Assembly: GCA_934359535.1 (NCBI GenBank)
Contig: CAKRLN010000016.1
Span: forward strand, 1 to 16,946
Source of the DNA: an uncultured Lachnospiraceae bacterium
Lineage (GTDB): Bacteria > Bacillota > Clostridia > Lachnospirales > Lachnospiraceae
Direction of reading: 5' to 3'
DNA length: 16,946 nt
The position numbers and the translations under genes are program-made. The notes under the pieces are model-generated. The model was not told where the DNA came from. It saw nothing but the letters and a program-made list of their open reading frames with translations, and ran no database searches. Positions 7,640-14,529 of the stretch are shown here, in pieces; within the stretch, counting starts at the first letter, position 1; each line of letters begins with the position of its first letter.

Positions 7640-7660
7640 CAGTAACAATTACTGTTATTG
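7640..7660. promoter_or_regulatory. Probable Fur-family operator overlapping the start of transcription
   Basis: CAGTAACAATTACTG (7640-7654) is a perfect 6-3-6 inverted repeat. Two overlapping, less perfect 15-base palindromes (TAACAATTACTGTTA at 7643-7657 and CAATTACTGTTATTG at 7646-7660, each symmetric at 12 of 15 positions) extend it. Size and AT-rich 7-1-7 layout resemble Fur/PerR boxes. The position just after the -10 suggests autorepression. Confidence 0.55.
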
Positions 7661-7680
7661 ATTATGAGAAAGGAGACACG

Positions 7681-8070
7681 ATGATTAAATATAGCAGACA
7701 ACGTGAGTTCATTAAGACTAATCTGATAAATCGTTATGATCACCCAACTGCTGAGACTGTATATCTGGATGTGAAAGCAGAATTTCCTAGCATCAGTTTG
7801 GGTACAGTATATCGTAACCTTTCTTTACTGACTGAGCTCGGTGAGATCCAGAAGATTTCCACCGGTCTTGGCCCGGATCGTTTCGATGGCAATCCTGCAC
7901 CACATTACCACTTTCTCTGTAAGAGCTGTGGCTGTGTAATGGATATTGACCTCGATAACCAGGACAATTTAGATGCCGCTGCTTCTGATGTATTCCCAGG
8001 AATCATCAAAGGGCATTCCGTTCAGTTTTATGGCCTCTGTCCGGAATGTGCAAAAAAATTGTCACATTAG
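7681..8070 (+). CDS. Fur-family transcriptional regulator, PerR-like
   Basis: A 129-residue Fur-family repressor. Residues 1-60 form the winged helix (HPTAETVYLDVKAEFPSISLGTVYRNL, given as one domain with recognition helix near 38-47). The C-terminal half has the metal residues: HYH at 75-77, CxxC at 80-83 and CxxC at 120-123 for structural zinc. The residue five after Cys83 is Asp88; that position is Asp in PerR and Glu in Fur as I recall, which favours a peroxide-sensing PerR role. The start at 7681 has AAAGGAG 5 bases upstream; an upstream in-frame start at 7594 lies before the promoter and is rejected. It lies 50 bases before reverse rubrerythrin, a classic PerR target. Confidence 0.9.
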   Translation: MIKYSRQREFIKTNLINRYDHPTAETVYLDVKAEFPSISLGTVYRNLSLLTELGEIQKISTGLGPDRFDGNPAPHYHFLCKSCGCVMDIDLDNQDNLDAAASDVFPGIIKGHSVQFYGLCPECAKKLSH

Positions 8071-8120
8071 AATTGCTTACCAATTAATTTGCACTTATTA
8101 TTTTTAAGGAGGACGCTATT

Positions 8121-8663
8121 ATGGCAAAATATGTATGTACTGTATGTGGTTATGTTTATGAAGGAGATGCTGCACCGGAGTTCTGCCCTGTATGTAAAGC
8201 ACCAGCTGATAAATTCAAGCTTCAGGAAGGTGATAAGACATGGGCTGCTGAGCATGTTGTAGGTGTTGCAAAGGGTGTCAGCGAAGACATTCTTGAAGAT
8301 TTAAGAGCAAACTTCCAGGGTGAATGCTCTGAGGTTGGTATGTACCTTGCAATGGCAAGAGTTGCACACCGTGAAGGATATCCGGAAATCGGAATGTACT
8401 ATGAGAAGGCTGCTTATGAAGAAGCAGAGCATGCTGCAAAATTTGCTGAATTACTCGGTGAGGTTGTTACCGATTCTACCAAGAAGAACCTTGAATTGCG
8501 TGTTGATGCAGAACATGGTGCAACAGAAGGTAAGACAGACCTTGCAAAACGTGCTAAGGCTGCTAACCTTGATGCAATCCATGATACCGTTCATGAGATG
8601 GCTCGTGATGAGGCCCGCCATGGAAAAGCATTTGAGGGATTATTAAAGAGATACTTCGGATAA
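8121..8663 (+). CDS. Reverse rubrerythrin (rubredoxin domain first)
   Basis: A 180-residue protein with an N-terminal rubredoxin-like centre (Cys 6, 9, 22, 25 in [12 protein letters not shown] and FCPVCKAP) followed by a ferritin-like diiron domain (GEC at 67-69, EEAEH at 100-104, DEARH at 163-167). This domain order is the reverse of normal rubrerythrin and is known from clostridia, where the protein reduces hydrogen peroxide and oxygen using NADH-linked electron carriers. It acts in the cytoplasm of anaerobes. Ribosome site AAGGAGG lies 8 bases before the ATG. It follows the PerR-like regulator and probably shares its transcript, since the only promoter-like match between them would place the start of the RNA in the ribosome site. 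A strong terminator lies 60 bases downstream. Confidence 0.95.
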   Translation: MAKYVCTVCGYVYEGDAAPEFCPVCKAPADKFKLQEGDKTWAAEHVVGVAKGVSEDILEDLRANFQGECSEVGMYLAMARVAHREGYPEIGMYYEKAAYEEAEHAAKFAELLGEVVTDSTKKNLELRVDAEHGATEGKTDLAKRAKAANLDAIHDTVHEMARDEARHGKAFEGLLKRYFG

Positions 8664-8676
8664 TATGATACAAAGG

Positions 8677-8701
8677 GAATTGCATCGCAACGAAGCAATT
8701 C
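8677..8701. other. Imperfect stem-loop in the 3' untranslated region
   Basis: GAATTGC pairs with GCAATTC, followed inward by an A-A mismatch and TCG/CGA around a CAA loop. No T-tract follows, so it is not a terminator by itself. It may stabilise the rubrerythrin mRNA end. Confidence 0.45.
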
Positions 8702-8723
8702 GTGTATCCAGATATGCTGAAAA

Positions 8724-8771
8724 AAGAAACGGGTAGGTGAAAAACGACAGTTTTTCACCTACCCATTTCTT
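8724..8771. terminator. Strong bidirectional terminator between rubrerythrin and the aminotransferase
   Basis: GGGTAGGTGAAAAAC (8731-8745) and its exact complement (8750-8764) form a 15-pair stem with a GACA loop; pairing continues for six more pairs after one mismatch. On the minus strand a T-rich run (GTTTCTTTTTTC) follows; on the plus strand ATTTCTTATATT follows. It serves the two convergent operons. Confidence 0.85.
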
Positions 8772-8786
8772 ATATTCCAATAACTG

Positions 8787-9950
8787 TCATTTCATTTTCC
8801 TTCGGATATCCGCCAGACGGTCTAATGCTGCATGCAGTGTCTCATCCTTTTTTGCAAAATGAAATCTCACATAGTCATGCACATTTTCCTGAAAGAAGCT
8901 TGAACCTGGAACTGCTCCGACTCCAACCTTTTTCGCGAGATCTACCGCAAACTCATAATCATCCAGATACCCAAACTCATGGATATCAACCATAACATAA
9001 TAAGCCCCCTGCGGCTCAACAAAGGAAAGTCCGATATCTCTTAAGCCTCCACAGAATACCTCCCGCATATGGGTATAATGCTCCTGAAGCTCCTTATAAT
9101 AGTCATCTCCAAAATTAAGCCCGGCCACAACTGCTTCCATCAGTGGTGCCGCCGCCCCGATTGTAAGGAAGTCATGCACCTTTTTCACGCGGTCGGTCAC
9201 CTCCGGAGGTGCGATCACATAACCGATTCTCCATCCGGTAATCGAATACGTCTTAGACAGGGAACTACAGATGATTGTGCGCTCTCTCATCCCCGGAAGC
9301 GTTGCCATGTATACATGCTCATACGGCTTGTATAAAATATGCTCATATACCTCATCCGTGATCACATAAAGATCATACCTGATTGCAAGCTCCGCAATCA
9401 CAAGAAGCTCTTCCCTTGTAAAAACCTTTCCACATGGATTGGATGGATTACAGAGGATCAATGCTTTCACTCCTGGCTGTTTGAAAGCAGCCTCCAGTAC
9501 ATCCGGATCAAAGGAAAAATCCGGCGGCACAAGCGGTACGTAGATCGGCTCTGCTCCGGAAAGGATTGCATCTGCGCCATAATTTTCATAAAACGGGGAA
9601 AATACGACAACCTTATCTCCCGGATTACATACGGTAAGCATTGCAGCCATCATTGCCTCGGTTCCACCGCAGGTCACTACAATTTCTGTATCCGGATTTA
9701 CGTCCATCCCGGAAAAATGCTTCTGTTTTCTCGCAAGTGCCTCACGAATTGTCTGGGAGCCCCAGGTTGTCGCATACTGGTGAGGGCCGGTATGCGCAAG
9801 CTCTGATAATTTGTCGGTGATTTCCTTTGGAGGGTCAAAATCCGGAAATCCCTGCGACAGATTTACTGCCCCGTACTGATTGGATATTCTTGTCATTCTG
9901 CGGATTACAGAATCTGTAAATCCTGCTGTTTTATCACTTAATGGTTTCAT
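8787..9950 (-). CDS. PLP-dependent class I/II aminotransferase
   Basis: A 387-residue fold-type I aminotransferase of usual length. Visible motifs are GFPDFDPP near 34-41, the CGGTEAM cofactor loop (94-100), NPSNPCG (168-174), DEVYEH (199-204), the Schiff-base lysine in SSLSKTYSITGWRIGY (Lys233), and the C-terminal RFHFAKK that holds the substrate carboxylate. The sequence resembles the group of methionine/kynurenine/glutamine-type aminotransferases (YbdL/KAT-like) more than aspartate aminotransferases, but the substrate is an inference. It is the last gene of the metNIQ gene run, 97 bases after the FAD oxidoreductase gene. The start ATG at 9950 is preceded by an AGCAGGAGCAGGA purine-rich site. 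A role in making methionine from its 2-keto acid is possible. Confidence 0.9.
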   Translation of the reverse strand: MKPLSDKTAGFTDSVIRRMTRISNQYGAVNLSQGFPDFDPPKEITDKLSELAHTGPHQYATTWGSQTIREALARKQKHFSGMDVNPDTEIVVTCGGTEAMMAAMLTVCNPGDKVVVFSPFYENYGADAILSGAEPIYVPLVPPDFSFDPDVLEAAFKQPGVKALILCNPSNPCGKVFTREELLVIAELAIRYDLYVITDEVYEHILYKPYEHVYMATLPGMRERTIICSSLSKTYSITGWRIGYVIAPPEVTDRVKKVHDFLTIGAAAPLMEAVVAGLNFGDDYYKELQEHYTHMREVFCGGLRDIGLSFVEPQGAYYVMVDIHEFGYLDDYEFAVDLAKKVGVGAVPGSSFFQENVHDYVRFHFAKKDETLHAALDRLADIRRKMK

Positions 9951-10047
9951 ATCGTATCCTGCTCCTGCTTCTTATTTTATGCTCTATCTATGCGTTATTT
10001 ACTTTTTGTAAGCTCCGCAATTACCTGTCTTATGATTGATCCGGTTC

Positions 10048-11415
10048 TCAGGCATCGTAGGAGATGCCTGGATTTAGGATACGCTTCTCATCAAACGCTG
10101 CCTTCACACGCTTCATCAGAGCAATATTTGCCGGGTTAGCGGCCGCAAGCATGTATTTTTGCTTGCTTAATCCAATGCCATGCTCTCCGCTTGCCAGTCC
10201 GCCAAGCTCAGCGCATTTACGATAGAGAACGGTAAGATTCTGATCCAGCTCCTTTTCCCAGGCCACATCATCACGGTCACCTCTTACCACGCAAAGATGT
10301 ACATTTCCATCTCCCGCATGACCAAAGCTGATCATACGCATACCGCACTGCTTCTCGTATTCATTGATAAAGTTGACAAATGTGTCAATCTGGTTGATCG
10401 GAACCACCATATCAAGCGGCTCCTGCTCCGATACAGCCTCAACCGATTTAACGAGACAGCCACGGATTCTCCATACATCAGCAGCAGTCTTTGGGTCCTC
10501 AAGTGCAAGAAACGCGGATGCTCCTGCCTTTTTTACAACCTGCTCAACCGTTTTGATATTGTCCGTAATCTCGGCTTCCTTTCCATCAAAGGTAAGAAGC
10601 AGATATGCCTTCGCATCGGAAAGCGGGAATTTCAGATGCAGAAAATCCTCTCCAAGCTGCACAACCTTCCGCTCAATGAATTCAATCGCGGTAGGATTTA
10701 CATTTGCCTGAATAATCTTTGGAACGCTTTCAATTCCTGCTTTTAAGGACTCATAACCGACAAGGATACTGATGCTTTTCTCCGGCTTAGGAATCAGCTT
10801 TAACACACATTTTGTAATCACAGCAAGTGTTCCTTCCGATCCGATTACAAGCTCCTTTAGGTCAAGGCCTGTCGTATCCTTCCGGTTCTTTCCGCCAACC
10901 GCAAGAACCGTTCCGTCTGCAAGAACTACCTCAAGTCCCATAACATAATCTCTTGTCACACCGTATTTTACCGCACGCATACCTCCGGCATTGGTGCTGA
11001 TATTGCCGCCAATGGAAGCTCGTTTTTCGCCTGGATCCGGTGGATAGAAAAGTCCCTTGGACTCTACGAAAGACTGGAACTCTTCCAGGATAACCCCCGG
11101 CTCAACCGTTGCCGTAAAGGTTTCCTCATCAAGCTCTAACACATGATTCATAAGAGAAACATCAACCACGATCCCCTCACCGTGTGGCACTGTGGAACCA
11201 ACCAGATTGGTTCCAGCGCCCCTCGGTGTTACCGGGATTTTATTCTCGTATGCGAAACGCAGTAATCCGCTCACTTCCTCCGTTGATACCGGAAATACAA
11301 CTGCCCTTGCGCTTCCAAGACGTCTTTCCAGATTATCGGACAGATATTTCTTTTCAATATGCTCCGTAATCACACGGTTTTCGTCATTTATGATCTTTAA
11401 TAACTGCTCTCTCAT
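10048..11415 (-). CDS. FAD-binding 2-hydroxyacid dehydrogenase (GlcD / D-lactate dehydrogenase type)
   Basis: A roughly 455-residue flavoprotein. The N-terminal FAD-binding (PCMH) domain shows RGAGTNLVGS, VEPGVILEEFQ, PPDPGEKRASIGGNISTNAGG (in parts) and GSEGTLAVIT. The C-terminal domain has SFGHAGDGNVHLCV and GLASGEHGIGLSKQKYM, hallmarks of GlcD-like enzymes that oxidise D-2-hydroxyacids to 2-keto acids. No signal peptide or iron-sulfur domain is present, and no GlcE/GlcF or EtfAB partner is nearby, so the electron acceptor is unknown. The start at 11415 leaves 17 bases after the metQ stop; a longer frame from 11454 would overlap metQ by 22 bases and has no ribosome site, though the chosen one is also weak (AGAGAG). 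Context with metNIQ suggests a methionine-related hydroxyacid as substrate. Confidence 0.88.
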   Translation of the reverse strand: MREQLLKIINDENRVITEHIEKKYLSDNLERRLGSARAVVFPVSTEEVSGLLRFAYENKIPVTPRGAGTNLVGSTVPHGEGIVVDVSLMNHVLELDEETFTATVEPGVILEEFQSFVESKGLFYPPDPGEKRASIGGNISTNAGGMRAVKYGVTRDYVMGLEVVLADGTVLAVGGKNRKDTTGLDLKELVIGSEGTLAVITKCVLKLIPKPEKSISILVGYESLKAGIESVPKIIQANVNPTAIEFIERKVVQLGEDFLHLKFPLSDAKAYLLLTFDGKEAEITDNIKTVEQVVKKAGASAFLALEDPKTAADVWRIRGCLVKSVEAVSEQEPLDMVVPINQIDTFVNFINEYEKQCGMRMISFGHAGDGNVHLCVVRGDRDDVAWEKELDQNLTVLYRKCAELGGLASGEHGIGLSKQKYMLAAANPANIALMKRVKAAFDEKRILNPGISYDA

Positions 11416-11432
11416 GTCACACACCAGCTCTC

Positions 11433-12287
11433 TTATTTTGTCTTTGCTTCCCATGCAGGAACAAAGTAGCCATCAAATTTATCCTCAAAAATCTTCTTTG
11501 TCTGCTCCGACTGGAACAGTTTCACGATTTTTTGATATACTGGATCATCCTTGTCTTCACTTCTTACTGCAATCAGGCAGAAGTAACTGTCATCATCATA
11601 TTCCGATTCTTTGAAAATTGCTGTAGATGGATCAATGCCGTAATCTAATGCATAGTTTCCGTTTACCACTGCGATTGTGAAATCCGGTACAACAGATGGG
11701 ATCGTGGATGCTCCAAGCTCAGAAATCTTAACATTAACATTATATTTTGTAATATCGGATACCGTAGGATTTGCCCCTGCGTTTGGATCAATCTCAATAA
11801 CACCCGCAGATTCAAGAACCTTTAACGCGCGTCCACCGTTCGATGCATCATCCGGAATTGCAACCGTATCTCCATCCTTTAATTCATCGATGGATTTGAT
11901 CTGATCAGAATAAATATTCATCGCAATGATAAAAGTATCTCCGATCGGTGTGATATCATATCCATTCTTCTCTTTGTCATTGTTAAAATATGCATGGTGC
12001 TGGAACGCATTAATATCAATTTCCCCTGCATCAAGCGCCTGGTTTGGAAGGGAGAAATCGGAAAACTGTACATACTCTAAATCAATTCCTTCCTCTGCAA
12101 GCTGTTCCTTGATCGGGTTCCAGATATCTTCATAAATAACACCTGTCAGACCGAGCTTTACGACACGCTCCCCTTTTTCTGTTCCATCTGTTTTCTTATT
12201 ATCCTCTGCTTTGCTGTTTCCGCATCCTGCAAGTGCTGTTACGGCAAGTGCCGCGGTAAGTAATGCTGCTAAAACTCTCTTTTTCAT
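11433..12287 (-). CDS. metQ: Methionine ABC transporter substrate-binding lipoprotein
   Basis: A 284-residue NlpA/MetQ-family protein. A lipoprotein signal peptide is clear: MKKR, a hydrophobic stretch, then the lipobox LAGC with Cys22 as the lipidated residue. The mature part has the family pattern GLTGVIYEDIWNPIKEQL, DAGEIDINAFQHHAYF and DDASNGGRALKVLESAGVI, and ends PAWEAKTK. It is anchored outside the membrane and delivers methionine (L or D) or close relatives to MetI. AAGGAGA lies 8 bases before the ATG. It follows metI by 45 bases. Confidence 0.95.
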   Translation of the reverse strand: MKKRVLAALLTAALAVTALAGCGNSKAEDNKKTDGTEKGERVVKLGLTGVIYEDIWNPIKEQLAEEGIDLEYVQFSDFSLPNQALDAGEIDINAFQHHAYFNNDKEKNGYDITPIGDTFIIAMNIYSDQIKSIDELKDGDTVAIPDDASNGGRALKVLESAGVIEIDPNAGANPTVSDITKYNVNVKISELGASTIPSVVPDFTIAVVNGNYALDYGIDPSTAIFKESEYDDDSYFCLIAVRSEDKDDPVYQKIVKLFQSEQTKKIFEDKFDGYFVPAWEAKTK

Positions 12288-12332
12288 AATGAATATCTCC
12301 TTATTATTCCATGTGATTTTTCAGGTAATTTT

Positions 12333-13013
12333 CTAATGGGTGTTGCGTTTTGCAACCTGATTCCCAATAATCTGTACGATCGTTACGATAACAACCAGTA
12401 CAACAACCGTTGTATAAGTAACATCCGGCATATTTCTATCATGTCCGTACATAATCGCAAAATTTCCAAGTCCGCCGGCTCCAACAGCCCCTGCCATTGC
12501 AGTTAGTCCGATCAGGCTTATGATCGTAATCGTAGTTCCTCTTGCAATTCCCGCGATACTTTCCTTTAAATAGACACTCCAGATAATTTCAAAATTGCTA
12601 AGTCCCATCGACTGGGCTGCTTCTATCAGTCCTGGATTTACATCCGACATTGCTGTTTCCATCTGCCTTGTAAAAAACGGTGCACATCCGAAAATAAGCG
12701 GTACAATCGCACCCCGTACCCCGATTCCGGTTCCCATAATCGCACGGCTGAGTGGCACAAGTCCGACAAGCAGAATGATAAATGGAATCGAACGGAAAAA
12801 GTTCACAACCTTGTCAATTATCTGATATACGGCTTTATTCGGAAGAATTCCTCCCGGTTTTGTTACAATCAGCATAACGCCAAGAATGATTCCGATCACA
12901 AATGAGATCGCTCCGGACCATCCGACCATAAGAAAGGTATCCCGGAAGCTGTCCCAGAAAATATCGGTTCTTGCCATGACATTCGGTATAAGCTTATTTA
13001 AGAATTCTTCCAT
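12333..13013 (-). CDS. metI: Methionine ABC transporter permease
   Basis: A 226-residue permease with about five membrane segments. The cytoplasmic coupling loop EAAQSMGLSNFEIIWSVYLKES shows the expected EAA---G pattern, and the C-terminal region contains the MetI-typical GAVGAGGLGNFAI and GHDRNMPDV. It forms the channel with MetN as ATPase. The start ATG at 13013 overlaps the end of metN by 20 bases; the site GGAGGTGATCC just upstream, within metN, is a full match to the 16S rRNA anti-Shine-Dalgarno, favouring strong coupled translation. Confidence 0.95.
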   Translation of the reverse strand: MEEFLNKLIPNVMARTDIFWDSFRDTFLMVGWSGAISFVIGIILGVMLIVTKPGGILPNKAVYQIIDKVVNFFRSIPFIILLVGLVPLSRAIMGTGIGVRGAIVPLIFGCAPFFTRQMETAMSDVNPGLIEAAQSMGLSNFEIIWSVYLKESIAGIARGTTITIISLIGLTAMAGAVGAGGLGNFAIMYGHDRNMPDVTYTTVVVLVVIVTIVQIIGNQVAKRNTH

Positions 13014-14046
13014 CCAGGATCACCTCCACTCCTACGTTCTTTTCTCTTAAATAATTAAGCGCTGCATCGATCTTTGCGGATTCCCCCTGTACAATCGAAA
13101 CAAGGCCGCCAATCGGATTGCCCCCGATCAGCTCAATATTTCCAAAAATAATATTTACATTCAGATTGAATTGTCTTGAGATCTGGGAGACAAGTGCTTC
13201 CGAGACATCCCGTTTGATATAGCTTGAACGGATCACAACCTCACCTGGCTGAATATTTAAAACCTCCGGCTGTGTCTCAATCAGTTCCGTGATCTTTGAA
13301 AGATTTGTTGTATTTTCCACAAATTCCTTTGTAATGCTCTTCTTTGGATTTGCAAAAATATCAAATACCTTTCCACTTTCTACTACAACACCGCCCTTCA
13401 TAACCGCAACCTTATCACAGATATCTTTAATGACCTGCATTTCATGTGTGATCACAACAATTGTGATTCCCATTTCCCGGTTGACCTTTTTTAAGAGCTC
13501 TAAGATTGCCTTCGTTGTCTTCGGATCGAGCGCACTTGTCGATTCATCGCTTAAGAGAATCTCCGGGTCACTTGCAAGTGCCCTTGCGATTGCAACCCTC
13601 TGCTTCTGGCCTCCGGAAAGCTGCGATGGATATACATCTGCTTTTTCTGAAAGCTCTACAAGCTGTAACAGCTTTTCTACCTTTTCCTTCTTCTCCTGCT
13701 TCGAGAGCTTTGATTTCCGAAGCGGAAATGCAACGTTCTCATATACCGTTCTTCCGGAAAACAGGTTAAACTGCTGAAAGATCATTCCAATCTTTTTTCG
13801 TCTTTGTCGAAGTTCCTTCGGAGACATCGCCGTGAGCTCCTCGCCTTCCACAAAAACTTTTCCCTCAGTCGGGTGCTCTAACAGATTGATGCATCGTACC
13901 AGAGTTGATTTTCCTGCACCAGACATGCCGATGATTCCATAAATATCGCCCTTTTCAATCGAAAGGTTAATATTTTTCAGCGCCTCAACCACTCCATCCT
14001 TGGTCTCAAAACGCTTTGACAAATTCTCAAATACAATTTCTGCCAT
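12994..14046 (-). CDS. metN: Methionine ABC transporter ATP-binding protein
   Basis: A 350-residue ABC ATPase with Walker A GMSGAGKST (40-48), Q-loop FQQFNLF, signature LSGGQKQR (143-150), Walker B ILLSDES, and switch HEM. Residues about 270-345 form the C-terminal NIL domain (EVVIRSSYIKRDVSEALVSQISRQF then NVNIIFGNIELIGGNPIGGL, in parts), which in MetN binds methionine and inhibits transport when the cell is full. The usual Walker B ending DEAT is DEST here, a mild change. Start 14046 is chosen because AAGGAGG sits 9 bases upstream and MAEIVFENL fits the family; a longer frame from 14085 lacks a ribosome site. It is the first gene of the operon. Confidence 0.95.
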   Translation of the reverse strand: MAEIVFENLSKRFETKDGVVEALKNINLSIEKGDIYGIIGMSGAGKSTLVRCINLLEHPTEGKVFVEGEELTAMSPKELRQRRKKIGMIFQQFNLFSGRTVYENVAFPLRKSKLSKQEKKEKVEKLLQLVELSEKADVYPSQLSGGQKQRVAIARALASDPEILLSDESTSALDPKTTKAILELLKKVNREMGITIVVITHEMQVIKDICDKVAVMKGGVVVESGKVFDIFANPKKSITKEFVENTTNLSKITELIETQPEVLNIQPGEVVIRSSYIKRDVSEALVSQISRQFNLNVNIIFGNIELIGGNPIGGLVSIVQGESAKIDAALNYLREKNVGVEVILDGRILK

Positions 14047-14114
14047 GTGGCTTTTCCTCCTTGTTTTTCTGACAGGAGTTATCATAGCGCATCAGTAGGA
14101 ATTTGTATAATACA

Positions 14115-14158
14115 TAAAAAATATACGTGGCTATAAATTTTACTTATAACCACGTATA
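14115..14158 (-). terminator. Terminator-like hairpin in the metN leader (possible attenuator)
   Basis: On the minus strand TATACGTGGTTATAA (14158-14144) pairs along 15 positions, including one G-U, with TTATAGCCACGTATA (14136-14122), leaving a 7-base loop, and six T follow. On the plus strand the stem has a C-A mismatch and no T-run, so it is oriented toward metN. No minus-strand gene lies immediately upstream, so a leader terminator or a protein operator is more likely than simple gene-end termination. Nothing like an S-box or T-box consensus was seen in the short leader. Confidence 0.5.
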
Positions 14159-14209
14159 AAATAATCCCCTGTTTCAGACTTGCCACTGTGTTTGCAGCCA
14201 CTATACTTC

Positions 14210-14238
14210 TTGCGTCCCGGCTATCTGAGTGCTATGAT
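14210..14238 (+). promoter_or_regulatory. Promoter of the small-peptide cassette
   Basis: -35 TTGCGT (14210-14215), a 17-base spacer and -10 TATGAT (14233-14238). Transcription would start near 14245, leaving a leader of about 33 bases before the ATG at 14278. Confidence 0.55.
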
Positions 14239-14277
14239 AATTCTTATCAAAGTTACCGTTTGAAAGGAATTTACACA

Positions 14278-14526
14278 ATGAAAAACTATCAAAAACCAGA
14301 AGCACAACAATTAAATGAATATGCAGAAGGAGTCTTTATGGCAAGTGGAATGACACCTGAACGATGCCGTTTTGGAAGAAAGCAAGCCAATCCCGGAAGT
14401 GATACATGCCAGGAATGCTTTTTTAGTAAAGGGCTGCGTTCTGAACCTCTTCCAGGCGATGAATCTGCCCGCCGACCAGATACGAACGCCTTTACCTGTC
14501 CTGATGATATGCCTGTGAAGGGATAA
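14278..14526 (+). CDS. Small four-cysteine peptide with leader-like N-terminus, unknown function
   Basis: An 82-residue protein I do not recognise firmly. It starts MKNYQKPEAQQLNEYAEGVFMASG, an N-terminal pattern (KP..., AEGV-x-ASG) that I recall from small clostridial peptides resembling modified-peptide precursors; this is memory, not a search. The rest is hydrophilic with four cysteines: one in PERCRFGRK, two in DTCQECFF, one in FTCPDD. Glycine, serine and charged residues dominate, and there is no membrane segment. The start ATG at 14278 has GAAAGGAAT upstream; the longer frame from 14188 begins before the promoter. Its stop TAA is directly followed by the next gene. It could be a secreted or modified peptide, or a small metal-binding protein. 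Confidence 0.7.
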   Translation: MKNYQKPEAQQLNEYAEGVFMASGMTPERCRFGRKQANPGSDTCQECFFSKGLRSEPLPGDESARRPDTNAFTCPDDMPVKG

Positions 14527-14529
14527 GTG

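Noticed and set aside
8073..8101. Separate promoter for reverse rubrerythrin (TTGCTT, 17 bases, TATTAT)
   Set aside because: It would start transcription inside the ribosome-binding site at about 8108, so it would give an mRNA without it; cotranscription with the regulator is more likely.
14047..14277. SAM (S-box) riboswitch or T-box before metN
   Set aside because: The leader is only about 230 bases including the divergent promoter, and no S-box or T-box consensus elements were found; only a terminator-like hairpin is present.
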